This document shows, one piece after another, positions 17,831 through 26,006 of a DNA stretch of 64,000 bases; positions within the stretch are counted from its first letter, which is position 1; each line of letters begins with the position of its first letter. The position numbers and the translations under genes are program-made. Under the pieces are notes generated by a model. The model ran no database searches, had not been told where the DNA came from, and saw only the letters and a list, made by a program, of their open reading frames with translations. Origin of the DNA: Paraflavitalea sp. CAU 1676 (lineage in GTDB: Bacteria; Bacteroidota; Bacteroidia; Chitinophagales; Chitinophagaceae); the NCBI RefSeq assembly GCF_029223285.1, contig NZ_JARHUJ010000009.1, forward strand, positions 470,504 through 534,503. Reading direction: 5' to 3'.

Positions 17831-17879
17831 TGGGGAGTTATGGATTGCCGGAAAAGCTTACATTCATGCTTATTTGCGA

Positions 17880-18635
17880 ATGACGATACAGTACTGTTCC
17901 GACCTTCATCTTGAAATGCCCGAGAATGCCAAATGGTTTAAGGCAAACCCGCTACGCCCGGCGGCTGACATTCTGGTCCTGGCCGGCGATATCCTTCCTT
18001 TCGCAGAAATGGATCAGCATCACGAGTTCCTCGAGTACCTGGCGGATCATTTCAAAACCACTTATTGGTTGCCCGGCAACCACGAATATTTTGGGAGCGA
18101 TATAACGAACCGAAGTGGCAGTTTTCGCGAAGTTATCCGCTCCAATGTCTTTCTGCTCAACAATACAGTGGAGCAGCTGGACGGTCTATCACTGATCTTT
18201 TCAACCCTATGGTCACATATCAGTCCGGCGGCGGAGTGGGACGTAGCCCGGGCGGTGACGGATTTCCGGAATATCACTTACCAGGGCGAGCGTTTTCGTC
18301 CCTTGCACAGCAATCGTCTGCACAGGGATTGCCGGGCATTTATCGAAAAGGCTGTAGCGGAGACTACGGGTTCCCGTATGGTGGTCACGCACCACGTGCC
18401 TACCTTCCAGCACTACCCGAAACAGTTCAGGGGATCGGTGGTCAATGAGGCATTCGCAACCGAACTATTTGAGTATATTGAATCATCGCCGATTGCGGCC
18501 TGGATCTATGGCCACCACCACCAGAACACGCTGGAGTTTACGATCGGCAATACCCGCCTGCTGACCAATCAGCTGGGTTATGTACGCCGCCGGGAGTATT
18601 ATGGGTTTCGGGTAGATGCGGTGGTGGAGGTTTAA
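17880..18635 (+). CDS. Calcineurin-like metallophosphoesterase
   Basis: A 251-residue cytoplasmic phosphoesterase. All five metal motifs are visible: D-L-H (SDLHLE, residues 7-12), G-D (LAGDILPF), GNHE (LPGNHEYFG), the lone His in VTHHVP and G-H-x-H (YGHHHQN). The substrate is unknown; this subgroup is usually annotated as a putative phosphohydrolase. The start at 17880 leaves 49 bases after the WG-repeat gene and begins directly at the first strand. Confidence 0.88.
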   Translation: MTIQYCSDLHLEMPENAKWFKANPLRPAADILVLAGDILPFAEMDQHHEFLEYLADHFKTTYWLPGNHEYFGSDITNRSGSFREVIRSNVFLLNNTVEQLDGLSLIFSTLWSHISPAAEWDVARAVTDFRNITYQGERFRPLHSNRLHRDCRAFIEKAVAETTGSRMVVTHHVPTFQHYPKQFRGSVVNEAFATELFEYIESSPIAAWIYGHHHQNTLEFTIGNTRLLTNQLGYVRRREYYGFRVDAVVEV

Positions 18636-18716
18636 ATCAAATGAATTCGTTAAGAACGTAACCCAGGAGCTGCAGTATTTCGAGTTCTTTCGCTTTGTGT
18701 ACATTTCTCACATACC

Positions 18717-18744
18717 AAAAATGCCCCGCGTAAAAACGCAGGGC
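18717..18744 (-). terminator. Minus-strand terminator hairpin
   Basis: Read on the minus strand: GCCCTGCG, loop TTTTTA, CGCGGGGC, then ATTTTT. It lies 145 bases beyond the 3' end of the membrane-protein gene at 18889 and directly after a conserved 36-base element. Confidence 0.75.
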
Positions 18745-18747
18745 GTA

Positions 18748-18783
18748 CACTAATCAAATTCGTTAACCATTAAACCTTATCCT
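18748..18783 (-). ncRNA. Conserved RNA-like element, copy 1
   Basis: The minus strand reads AGGATAAGGTTTAATGGTT followed by AACGAATTTGATTAGTG, then a terminator hairpin. A second copy with about 33 of 37 positions identical sits at 41412-41448 on the plus strand, also directly before a terminator. The hairpin sequences themselves differ. It could be the 3' part of the upstream gene's transcript or a separate small RNA. No family recognised. Confidence 0.5.
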
Positions 18784-18888
18784 TTAATATAGAAACAACA
18801 AAACCGCCTGGCTGTACCAAAAGAAAATCATCTTTTTTCTGATACGGCCATCGAAACGTGAAAAACACGGTATCGGGATTGATGGGGA

Positions 18889-19332
18889 TCAACTGAAAGT
18901 GCGGTTCTCTCCCTTCTCCTTCACCCTTCCCCAATAATATATCCCGAACACCGCCTGCCCCGCCCAGAAGGCCAGCACCAGCCAGGGATAAAATTGAGCC
19001 ATCAGAAACAGGGATTTCAGCGTGGCCTTATAGTCGTCTACGCATTCAATAATCAGTACGGAGAAGTAGTCGACCACCATCAGTGGCAACGTTAGTAGCA
19101 GGTGCAGGCCAAACAGTTTCATATTCACCTGGTTAAAACGTTTGGACAAATGCCAATAGCCCAGCATGACCAACAGCAATGGAACCCAGTTCACCAGGGC
19201 CAGGAGCGAAAAGGGAGACATAGCATCCGTATGCCATCCTGGAACCTCCGATAAACTGAAATAGGGCGTCAGCGGTGATGTTACAATTACCAGCACGAGA
19301 TAGGTCAGGAAGGGGATCATCGATCGCTTCAT
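18889..19332 (-). CDS. Four-helix membrane protein of unknown function
   Basis: A 147-residue protein with four hydrophobic segments (about residues 6-24, 43-60, 73-93 and 110-132), short loops and a basic tail (GRVKEKGENRTFS). No family recognised and no catalytic motif seen. It lies between the phosphoesterase and GyrI-like genes, on the minus strand. Its nearest terminator is 145 bases downstream, leaving a long 3' untranslated part. Confidence 0.6.
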   Translation of the reverse strand: MKRSMIPFLTYLVLVIVTSPLTPYFSLSEVPGWHTDAMSPFSLLALVNWVPLLLVMLGYWHLSKRFNQVNMKLFGLHLLLTLPLMVVDYFSVLIIECVDDYKATLKSLFLMAQFYPWLVLAFWAGQAVFGIYYWGRVKEKGENRTFS

Positions 19333-19639
19333 CGTAGAAGGGGTATAGAAGCCATCAATATACGAAAATCATAGGAAGACCGGTAGCCAGCCGCCAGCCA
19401 CGGAGACCTACATTAAAAGCCAGTACCGCCTGCGGAGCCCCGTTTCCACAAATGTAGAAGAACCGCAACGTACCAAAAGGCCCCGCATAGACATGCAGGG
19501 CCGGCTTCATAATACGTAACATTAAAACTGTCCAATATTTTAGATCATCAAATTAAGTGTTCTGTACTAACGGAGTGCGGTATTCTTAATTTGAGTCAAT
19601 GTAAATGCCCGAATAAGTTCAAGCTGGGGCACAGATGGG
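19333..19639. other. Non-coding stretch with a minus-strand terminator
   Basis: About 300 bases between the membrane-protein and GyrI-like genes. The only structure is the hairpin at 19475-19502. Upstream of the hairpin (minus strand) the sequence TTTTAATGTTACGTATTATG faintly resembles the conserved element at 18748. Confidence 0.45.
19475..19502 (-). terminator. Minus-strand terminator hairpin
   Basis: GGCCCTGCAT, loop GTCT, ATGCGGGGCC then TTTTGG on the minus strand, with one T-G pair. About 140 bases after the GyrI-like gene. Confidence 0.7.
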
Positions 19640-20263
19640 TCATTTCACAGGTTCACGTAAGATCGTCTTCAGTTTCTCGGGTGCCGTCTTCCTGAAATCA
19701 CTCAGGTAGATCTCATGATGTAAACCATTTTGCTGCAAATGTTGTTCCCGCGAAAAATCGGCGATCATTTGCAGGCTTTCCGGCTCCCGGTCAAAAGGAC
19801 CCACATGAAGCAGCTGCACACATTTGCCCTCGTGCAGCGAAAAGAACTGCACCTCCTTTGCCATTGGTAACGCTTTCTTGGCGGCAACAGAGCCGGTCAT
19901 CGCCTCAATAACTTGCTCGCTCACATAAGAAGGGATCATGAGCAGCAGTCTGAACAACCATTCGCTGCGGGGCACAGCCTTCGGCGCCTCCGCCATCCCG
20001 ATGCCGGTATATTGCTCATGGTCAAACCACCACTGGCCTTCCAGCTTGGGCACGGCAAAATCTTTCCCTTCGCCCTTGTAGTGAAATTTGATCGCATAAG
20101 CAACGGAATACAGGGCCTGCACCCGGTCGGCAAAGGCAGGCCCGCTGGGATCGCCCTTACCCGCGATAGAGATATATGGAAGCTCCCCGAACTCCGTAAG
20201 TTCCGGCTTCGTTTTAGCGGAGTAATAAGACTTGTACTTTTTAGTGAGGTCCAGTTTTTCCAT
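19640..20263 (-). CDS. GyrI-like small-molecule-binding protein
   Basis: A 207-residue cytoplasmic protein of the GyrI-like/SOUL-type effector-binding fold. Visible family cues are TEFGELPYISIAGKGDPSG near the N-terminus, YSVAYAIKFHYKGEG, LEGQWWFDHEQY, VQFFSLHEGKCVQLLHVGPFDREPESL and HHEIYLSDFRKTAPEKLKT near the end. Stand-alone members bind small compounds; some hydrolyse cyclopropanoid toxins, but no function can be assigned here. The ATG at 20263 (MEKLDLTKKYKSYY) is the usual family start. Confidence 0.85.
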   Translation of the reverse strand: MEKLDLTKKYKSYYSAKTKPELTEFGELPYISIAGKGDPSGPAFADRVQALYSVAYAIKFHYKGEGKDFAVPKLEGQWWFDHEQYTGIGMAEAPKAVPRSEWLFRLLLMIPSYVSEQVIEAMTGSVAAKKALPMAKEVQFFSLHEGKCVQLLHVGPFDREPESLQMIADFSREQHLQQNGLHHEIYLSDFRKTAPEKLKTILREPVK

Positions 20264-20426
20264 GGCGCATAAAATTTTATGGACCAAAGAAAGGCCAGGT
20301 GAGTGACAGCCCTATGTCAGGAGGGGCACTCTAAAAAAAAACTTCAAAAATTAGTATGGAAAATAACCGGGTAGCACATCCTATAGTTGAAAGATATTCA
20401 TCCTTACCTTTTGGTTCATAGATAGC

Positions 20427-20470
20427 AACAAAACCCGGCCTGCCAATCGCATTGGGCAGAGGCAGGCCGC
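20427..20470 (-). terminator. Orphan minus-strand terminator-like hairpin
   Basis: Perfect nine-base arms CGGCCTGCC / GGCAGGCCG around 16 bases, followed on the minus strand by GGTTTTGTTG. No minus-strand gene ends upstream of it before the separate terminator at 20921, so it may end a small RNA. Confidence 0.5.
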
Positions 20471-20749
20471 TTTTAGAAGTGAGAAGTAGCGCGTTATAGC
20501 ATACCGTTACGGGCAACGATTAGTAGCATTTTTACATAAAGCGTAATTGAAAATTGATGCTTTATCAAGGTGTCGCGTAAAAGCAAAAAGTTTCACTTTG
20601 ATGGATGAGCCGTGGTCCCCAATCAACACAACCATGAGTATCAAAACTGGCCAGCCAAAAGCCAGGGTGGGAGAGGGTACGATAATAAACACATAAGTAG
20701 CTCCTGGAGAGCAGCCCTCCCGGCAACAGCCTTAATCCACCGAGCCAGT

Positions 20750-20772
20750 AAAGCGCCCCACAAGGGCGCTTT
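20750..20772 (+). terminator. Hairpin with terminator-like stem
   Basis: Perfect arms AAAGCGCCC and GGGCGCTTT with a five-base loop. The same AAAGCGCC/GGCGCTTT stem recurs at 20924-20945. The T-run after it is only the last part of the stem. Confidence 0.5.
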
Positions 20773-20920
20773 GTGGTTATAAGTCAACCCTGCGTCATTC
20801 CGCCAGGCCTGCCTCTCTGCTGCCCACGCAGCCCTTCCGCTCGTCCACCACCAAACCCTCCATCGATCCGCTTTTTACAAAACCCCTTAGCTGCGGTACT
20901 GCCCCGGCATCTCCCAAAAC

Positions 20921-20945
20921 AAAAAAGCGCCCGAAGAGGCGCTTT
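20921..20945 (-). terminator. Terminator of the carboxypeptidase-regulatory-like gene
   Basis: Minus strand: AAAGCGCC, loop TCTTCG, GGCGCTTTTTT. It lies 21 bases after the stop of the gene at 20966. Confidence 0.85.
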
Positions 20946-20965
20946 CCCTATAAATCACAATAACA

Positions 20966-21607
20966 TTAATTCTTGTTCTTGAAATCTCCCCGCTTCCAGG
21001 CCTTGATGAACTCGCCCCATGCAAACGGGTTGAAGATATTCTGTGGCGGCGCCTGCCCATTATAATAATAGCGGCGCGAATTATTATTCAGCAACATATT
21101 GCTGTTCTCCTGGCCGTCGCGCGGTAAGGTCCGCGCAATCACCCGGCGCTTCGTTTCATCATTGTTCTTGCGCGCCGTCTCCAGGTCATCATCGGCCACC
21201 GGCGTATTCACGAAGTCGCGATCAAACTGCTCCTTGGTAGGCCTCGGTTTGATGATCGTGGCCGGCAGGTACTGCGCATCCGTCACCATCAGTTGCAACA
21301 GGCTGTATTGATTGCCCTCCAGGTCGCGGGGAATCACCGCCTGCTTGGTTTTATACCCCACCGACGAAAACTCGATCACATCGCCTTTCTGCACCACGAT
21401 CGAGAACACACCCTGTTCGTTGGTCTGCGTACCGCGTCCGTCCGTTTTCACCACCACACTCACCGAAGGGATCGCCTTTAAGCTGTCGGCGGTCATTACC
21501 ACACCATATAATTGGATCACAGAATCCTTCAGCTTTTCGAATTGGGCACTGGCCAGGAACGGAAAAGCCACAGCAAACAAAACGGCTAGTAGTAAATGTC
21601 TCTTCAT
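20966..21607 (-). CDS. Secreted protein with carboxypeptidase-regulatory-like domain
   Basis: A 213-residue exported protein. The signal peptide (HLLLAVLFAVAFPFLASAQ) is followed by a CarboxypepD_reg-like beta-sandwich at about residues 30-110: LYGVVMTADSLKAIPSVSVVVK, TNEQGVFSIVVQKGDVIEFSSVGYK. In Bacteroidota this domain is typical of outer-membrane or surface proteins. The C-terminal half is polar and Asn/Arg-rich (LLNNNSRRYYYNG) and unfamiliar. The start at 21607 gives a clean signal peptide. A leaderless-type promoter lies directly upstream, and the gene is divergent from the Mrp gene. Confidence 0.82.
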   Translation of the reverse strand: MKRHLLLAVLFAVAFPFLASAQFEKLKDSVIQLYGVVMTADSLKAIPSVSVVVKTDGRGTQTNEQGVFSIVVQKGDVIEFSSVGYKTKQAVIPRDLEGNQYSLLQLMVTDAQYLPATIIKPRPTKEQFDRDFVNTPVADDDLETARKNNDETKRRVIARTLPRDGQENSNMLLNNNSRRYYYNGQAPPQNIFNPFAWGEFIKAWKRGDFKNKN

Positions 21608-21613
21608 GCAGTC

Positions 21614-21621
21614 CAAATATA
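21614..21621 (-). promoter_or_regulatory. Promoter of the carboxypeptidase-regulatory-like gene
   Basis: Minus strand TATATTTG, with TTG (bases 21643-21645) 21 bases further upstream: a good -33/-7 pair for Bacteroidota. The start codon is only seven bases beyond the -7 box. Confidence 0.65.
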
Positions 21622-21666
21622 CAGGTTACCGCCAAATACTCTCAACAAAATCACCCCGTTATTGGT

Positions 21667-21674
21667 TAATTTTG
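21667..21674 (+). promoter_or_regulatory. Candidate -7 element of the Mrp gene
   Basis: TAATTTTG followed by C, 33 bases before the ATG at 21708. Confidence 0.5.
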
Positions 21675-21707
21675 CAGCAAACAGATTCATTTTAACAAAA
21701 CAATTAG

Positions 21708-22811
21708 ATGATGACCCCCGACAAAGTTTTAGAGGCATTGAGCAACGTGCAGGAGCCCGATCTCGGAAAAGACATTGTGACACTGAATATGGTGAAAGAC
21801 GTAGTGGTGGAAGGCAACTTCGTGTCCTTTACAGTGGTACTCACCACGCCCGCTTGTCCCATGAAAGATCATATCCGCAATGCATGCGTAAACGCCGTCA
21901 AACTCCTTGTCAACAAAGAAGCTACCGTCGTCGTCAACTTTACCTCCAACATTTCTACCGCCCGCAAGGACACCCGCGCTGTGCTGCCCCGCGTTAATAA
22001 TATTATCGCCGTGGTATCGGGAAAAGGTGGAGTAGGGAAGAGCACTGTTGCTGCCAACCTGGCACTGGCTTTCGCGAAAAAAGGCGCCCGGGTAGGACTC
22101 ATGGATGCTGATATTTACGGACCCAGCGTGCCCATCATGTTTGGCGTTCGCGGCGAACGTCCCATGATGAAATCTGTGGAAGGATCCGATAAAGGAATGA
22201 TCGTACCCCTTGAACGATATGGCATAAAGATCATGTCGATCGGCCTCCTCGTCGATGAAAAGAATGCAGTGGTATGGCGCGGCCCCATGGCGTCATCCGC
22301 CATCCGTCAGTTTGTGACCGACGTGGATTGGGATGAACTCGATTATTTATTTATTGATATGCCTCCCGGCACCGGCGATATACACCTCACCCTCATGCAA
22401 ACCGCTCCCGTTACCGGCGTGGTGGTGGTCACCACTCCGCAGGATGTAGCGCTGGCAGATGCCAAGAAGGCGATCGCCATGTTCGGTCAGGCCCAACTTA
22501 AAGTGCCCCTGATCGGCCTGGTCGAGAACATGAGCTACTTCGTACCGGCCGAACTGCCCGATAATAAATATTATATATTCGGAAAAGATGGTGGTAAAAA
22601 ACTGGCCGATGAGTACGAGATCCCCTTCCTGGGTCAAATACCCCTGGTACAGTCTATCCGCGAAGGGGGCGATCAGGGCGTGCCGGCTATGGTGGGCGAC
22701 GACGCCATCACCAAAGCAGCCTTCGAAGAGTTTGCCGCCAATACCATTCGCTCCATCTCCATGCGCAATGCCAACCTGGGCAGCCGCAAAGTAGCGGAAG
22801 TGATTGAATAG
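21708..22811 (+). CDS. Mrp/NBP35-family iron-sulfur cluster carrier ATPase
   Basis: A 367-residue cytoplasmic protein of the Mrp/ApbC family, which binds and transfers Fe-S clusters. An N-terminal MIP18/DUF59 domain (about 1-85: LSNVQEPDLGKDIVTLNMVKD, TTPACPMKDHI) precedes the P-loop domain with the deviant Walker A GKGGVGKST at 105-113. DADIYGPSVPIMFG, the DMPPGTGDIHLTLMQ block and GLVENMSYF are all typical. The usual C-x-x-C of the family is not obvious after NMSYF (here VPAELPDNKYYIFG), as in many Bacteroidota members. Start is 21708 or the next codon. Confidence 0.92.
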   Translation: MMTPDKVLEALSNVQEPDLGKDIVTLNMVKDVVVEGNFVSFTVVLTTPACPMKDHIRNACVNAVKLLVNKEATVVVNFTSNISTARKDTRAVLPRVNNIIAVVSGKGGVGKSTVAANLALAFAKKGARVGLMDADIYGPSVPIMFGVRGERPMMKSVEGSDKGMIVPLERYGIKIMSIGLLVDEKNAVVWRGPMASSAIRQFVTDVDWDELDYLFIDMPPGTGDIHLTLMQTAPVTGVVVVTTPQDVALADAKKAIAMFGQAQLKVPLIGLVENMSYFVPAELPDNKYYIFGKDGGKKLADEYEIPFLGQIPLVQSIREGGDQGVPAMVGDDAITKAAFEEFAANTIRSISMRNANLGSRKVAEVIE

Positions 22812-22840
22812 CAATTAAAAATGAAAAGACACCATAATCC

Positions 22841-22870
22841 ACGGCCGGCGCCAAAGGCGCCGGCCGTTTA
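22841..22870 (+). terminator. Terminator after the Mrp gene
   Basis: Twelve-base perfect arms ACGGCCGGCGCC / GGCGCCGGCCGT with an AAA loop, then TTT. Very stable. Confidence 0.8.
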
Positions 22871-23018
22871 CATACTTGCACCGGTTGCCCACCCAACCCG
22901 CAGAACCCCCTTCAAGGTAACTGGGTAGAAAACTTGTCAAAGTACGGACCCCTCACTATCTTGCCGCCGATTGCCACCCACGGCATCACCTTTGAAAACA
23001 CATTCCAAACACCCTGAT

Positions 23019-23216
23019 ATGAAAAACGCCTTACTGCTCCTCCTCGCCATCACCATGGTCGCTGCAACTGCCTGTAGCAATAAACCATTGGTAGTCAAGT
23101 CTCGCCCACCCGCATCCAAGCCAGCCAAACCCCTGCCGCCCGGCCAGGCGAAAAAGCTCACGGGTTCTAAATCGGCCAAGCCCTACGCCCCCGGCCAACA
23201 GAAGAAAAGTCATTGA
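23019..23216 (+). CDS. Small lipoprotein with PPGQAKK-type motifs
   Basis: A 65-residue protein with a lipoprotein signal (LLLLLAITMVAATAC, Cys 19). The mature part is basic and Pro-rich and contains two related motifs, LPPGQAKKLTGSKSAKP and YAPGQQKKS. Very short lipoproteins with this P-G-Q/H-x-K-K pattern are frequent in Bacteroidota and sometimes carry the doubtful label quinol oxidase subunit; I assign no function. The ATG at 23019 starts the signal peptide. Stand-alone gene. Confidence 0.7.
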   Translation: MKNALLLLLAITMVAATACSNKPLVVKSRPPASKPAKPLPPGQAKKLTGSKSAKPYAPGQQKKSH

Positions 23217-23401
23217 TAGAGGCGGGAGTCTGGGAGCCTTCCCCCGTCTTTTCCTGCTATTATTCCCCAAAACGTGCACATTTGTTCCCACCCGCCCTTT
23301 ATTTCCCGTCAAAATTGCTTTCGATCAAGTAATTTTGCGCGGCTTAACCAGTGTAATAGCCGGTTCAGCCATTATCAATAACCACAAAAGGAAGGACCAA
23401 A

Positions 23402-23409
23402 TACCTTCG
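23402..23409 (+). promoter_or_regulatory. Candidate -7 element of the PaiB-like gene
   Basis: TACCTTCG, a one-base variant of TAnnTTTG, ends five bases before the ATG at 23414. A second match (TAATTTTG) is at 23330-23337. Confidence 0.4.
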
Positions 23410-23413
23410 CACC

Positions 23414-24046
23414 ATGTACCATCTGCCTTATTTCAAAGAAAAGAACTTTGAAACGGTCGTCGCATTCATGAAGGCTCATCCCTTCGCGGTGCTCACGGGC
23501 GTCAGCGCCGATCATAAACCGGTCGCTACACAGGTCCCCTTTCTCTTTGCAGAACGCAACGGGAAGCTCGTCCTCCGTGGACACGTCATGCGCAATACCG
23601 ACCACCACAAAGCCTTTCAGCAGAACCCGCACGTACTCGCCCTCTTTACCGGTCCCCACACCTACGTCAGCGCCAGCCTGTACACCGACCCCCAACAGGG
23701 ATCCACCTGGAATTACATCACCGTACAGGCCCAGGGCGAACTCAGCTTCCTGGAAGAAGCCGACCTGCGCCAGGTGCTGCGCGACACCACCACCCATTTC
23801 GAAGGCGGCCCCCACACGCCCGGCGCCTACGAAAACTTGCCCGAAGAATACATCGCCAAACTCATCAAAGCCATCGTAGGCATCGAGATCGTCGTAACGC
23901 AGATCGACAATGTATTTAAGCTGAGCCAGAACCGTGACGAAGCCAGCTACGACAACATCATCAATGACCTCAATGAAGGAACCGAAGATGCCCGTCGCAT
24001 AGCACTGGAGATGGAAGAAAGAAGATCACAATTATTTAAACGATAG
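23414..24046 (+). CDS. PaiB-family FMN-binding protein
   Basis: A 210-residue protein of the PaiB (FMN-binding split-barrel) family. Family motifs: MYHLPYFKE at the start, HPFAVLTGVSADHKPVATQVPFLF, LRGHVMRNTDHHKAF, GPHTYVSASLYTD and WNYITVQAQGEL, then a helical C-terminus. PaiB is described as a negative transcriptional regulator in Bacillus, but most homologues are uncharacterised flavin-binding proteins; regulation of transcription here is not established. It is a single gene, 39 bases before the GDPD gene on the same strand. Confidence 0.9.
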   Translation: MYHLPYFKEKNFETVVAFMKAHPFAVLTGVSADHKPVATQVPFLFAERNGKLVLRGHVMRNTDHHKAFQQNPHVLALFTGPHTYVSASLYTDPQQGSTWNYITVQAQGELSFLEEADLRQVLRDTTTHFEGGPHTPGAYENLPEEYIAKLIKAIVGIEIVVTQIDNVFKLSQNRDEASYDNIINDLNEGTEDARRIALEMEERRSQLFKR

Positions 24047-24085
24047 TCCAGGGTCGCCATACCGAAGAAGTTGTAACCTTGAATA

Positions 24086-25003
24086 ATGAAACGAATGAAA
24101 GAGCTCTTAGAATTGGTATTGATCGTAGCACTGGTCGTCAGTTGCCATGCCACCCGCAAAAGCACCGATACATTGAAACAGCACCAGGCCAACCTACCTG
24201 CCTTCGATAAAGAAGGGCACCGCGGCTGCCGCGGACTCATGCCCGAGAACACCATCCCCGCCATGTACCACGCCATCGACGTGGGCGTCACCACGCTCGA
24301 GATGGATGCCGTGATCACCAAAGATAACCAGGTCATCCTGTCGCACGATACCTACTTCAGCTCCGCCATCACCACCAAACCCGATGGCACACGCGTAACC
24401 CCACAGGAAGAAAAAGGCCTCAATATATTTGGGATGACCTACGAAGAGACCCAGCGCTACGACGTAGGCCTGGCCCCCAATCCCGGTTTCAAAGACCAAC
24501 ACAAACTCGCCGCTACCAAACCACTGCTCAGCAAAGTCATTGACTCCGTCGAAGCCTATGTACAAAGCAAGAACCTCGTGCCGGTGTTCTACAACATCGA
24601 AACCAAATGCAATCCGAAAACAGACAACCAATACCATCCCGCGCCAAAGGAGTTTGTAGATAGACTGATGACCGTCATCAAATCCAAAGGCATCGAGAGC
24701 CGCGTCATCATACAATCATTCGATTTCCGCACCCTGCAATATTTGAATGATAAATATCCTTCTATCCGCACTGCTGCCCTGGTGGCCGATGCAAAAGGGC
24801 TGGATGAACACCTCAGCCTGCTGGGATTCACGCCCGATATCTACAGTCCGATGTATACCCTCGTAAAACCCGAACTCGTAGAAGCCTGCCACAAGCAAAA
24901 GATCAGGATACTGCCGTGGACGGTCAACGATAAACCCACCATCGAAAAGCTCAAAGCCATGGGCGTTGATGGCATCATCAGCGATTATCCCAATTTGTTT
25001 TAA
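24086..25003 (+). CDS. Glycerophosphodiester phosphodiesterase lipoprotein
   Basis: A 305-residue GDPD-family enzyme, anchored as a lipoprotein (LVVSC, Cys 20), that would cleave glycerophosphodiesters to glycerol-3-phosphate and an alcohol in the periplasm. The core shows GHRGCRGLMPENT (catalytic His and Glu region), LEMDAVITKDNQVILSHD with the second catalytic His, and the C-terminal RILPWTVNDKPTIEKLKAMGVDGIISDYP typical of the TIM barrel end. The gene is closed by a strong terminator. Confidence 0.92.
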   Translation: MKRMKELLELVLIVALVVSCHATRKSTDTLKQHQANLPAFDKEGHRGCRGLMPENTIPAMYHAIDVGVTTLEMDAVITKDNQVILSHDTYFSSAITTKPDGTRVTPQEEKGLNIFGMTYEETQRYDVGLAPNPGFKDQHKLAATKPLLSKVIDSVEAYVQSKNLVPVFYNIETKCNPKTDNQYHPAPKEFVDRLMTVIKSKGIESRVIIQSFDFRTLQYLNDKYPSIRTAALVADAKGLDEHLSLLGFTPDIYSPMYTLVKPELVEACHKQKIRILPWTVNDKPTIEKLKAMGVDGIISDYPNLF

Positions 25004-25018
25004 TAGACCATACGCAAC

Positions 25019-25058
25019 CGGCCTGCACGCTTCCACACGAGCCTGCAGGCCGTTTTTT
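25019..25058 (+). terminator. Terminator after the GDPD gene
   Basis: Arms CGGCCTGCA / TGCAGGCCG and six T, 16 bases after the stop. Confidence 0.88.
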
Positions 25059-25105
25059 ATTTACTTACCCCAGGCCCCTCATTTCACCCCACGCCATTCT
25101 TCCCC

Positions 25106-25113
25106 TACCTTTG
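25106..25113 (+). promoter_or_regulatory. Candidate -7 element of the SDR gene
   Basis: TACCTTTG followed by CCCC, 20 bases before the ATG at 25134. Confidence 0.5.
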
Positions 25114-25133
25114 CCCCATTCAAAACAAAGGAG

Positions 25134-25919
25134 ATGAATACATCTTTACAGGGTAAAACAGCCGTCATCGGCGGCAGCACACAGGGCATCGGATTCGCCA
25201 TCGCGCAGGAACTCGCCGGCCTCGGCGCCACCTGCATCCTGCTGGCACGCAACGAAACCACGTTGAAAGAGGTGGCCGCCACCCTGCCCAAGCCCCATGG
25301 CCAGCAACACAGTTACCAGGTGGCCGACTTTTCGCAGCCCACCCAGGTAAAACAAGCCATCGACAACATCGTGGCAAAGCAGCCCGTACACCTATTGATC
25401 AACAATACCGGTGGGCCCACTCCAGGTCCCATCAGTGACGCCGCGCCCGAAGCCTTCCTCGCCGCCTTTAACCAGCACATCATCTGCAACCAGCTGCTCG
25501 TGCAGGCCGTAATACCCGGCATGAAGGCCGCCGCATATGGCCGCATCATCAACATCGTGTCCACCTCCGTACGCATACCCATCGCGAACCTGGGCGTCAG
25601 CAATACGATCCGCGGCGCCACCGCCTCCTGGGCGAAAACCCTGGCCAATGAATTGGGTCAATTCGGCATTACGGTCAACAATATCCTACCCGGCCTCACC
25701 AAAACCCAACGCCTCACCAGCCTCATTCAAAACAACGCGAAGCGCAGCAACCGCTCGCCCGATGAGATAGAAAAAGAAATGTTGAAGGAGATACCGGCAC
25801 GCCGGTTTGGAGAAGCGGCCGAACTCGCTGCCCTGGCAGCATTCCTGGCCGGCCCCGCGGCAGCCTACATCAATGGCACCAGCATTCCCGTTGATGGTGG
25901 CAAAACGGGATCCATATAA
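25134..25919 (+). CDS. Short-chain dehydrogenase/reductase with atypical active site
   Basis: A 261-residue SDR fold protein. The nucleotide motif reads G-G-S-T-Q-G-I-G (TGxxxGIG-like), NNTGGP replaces the NNAG motif, and the end has FLAGPAAAYINGTSIPVDGG. The catalytic Y-x-x-x-K is replaced by S-N-T-I-R (Ser 156, Arg 160) behind VSTSV. This S-N-x-x-R pattern marks a recognised SDR subgroup annotated as 3-oxoacyl-ACP-reductase-like but without the full catalytic tetrad. Substrate unknown. It lies 87 bases before kynureninase on the same strand, so a link to tryptophan breakdown is possible but unproven. Confidence 0.85.
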   Translation: MNTSLQGKTAVIGGSTQGIGFAIAQELAGLGATCILLARNETTLKEVAATLPKPHGQQHSYQVADFSQPTQVKQAIDNIVAKQPVHLLINNTGGPTPGPISDAAPEAFLAAFNQHIICNQLLVQAVIPGMKAAAYGRIINIVSTSVRIPIANLGVSNTIRGATASWAKTLANELGQFGITVNNILPGLTKTQRLTSLIQNNAKRSNRSPDEIEKEMLKEIPARRFGEAAELAALAAFLAGPAAAYINGTSIPVDGGKTGSI

Positions 25920-26006
25920 CGGAAGCCACATAGTGCCCGTGTCAAACAAACCAGGCGCCCAGTAAATTATTCGGCAGTACACGCAACAAGCACCATTCAG
26001 CAACAC

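Larger units (their letters stand above)
20264..20965. other. 700-base gene-free region with several hairpins
   Basis: No protein-like open frame on either strand. It holds a minus-strand terminator-like hairpin (20427-20470) with no gene before it, a plus-strand palindrome (20750-20772) and the terminator of the next minus gene (20921-20945). The rest is plain sequence, partly C-rich near 20.8 kb. It may encode small RNAs. Confidence 0.5.
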
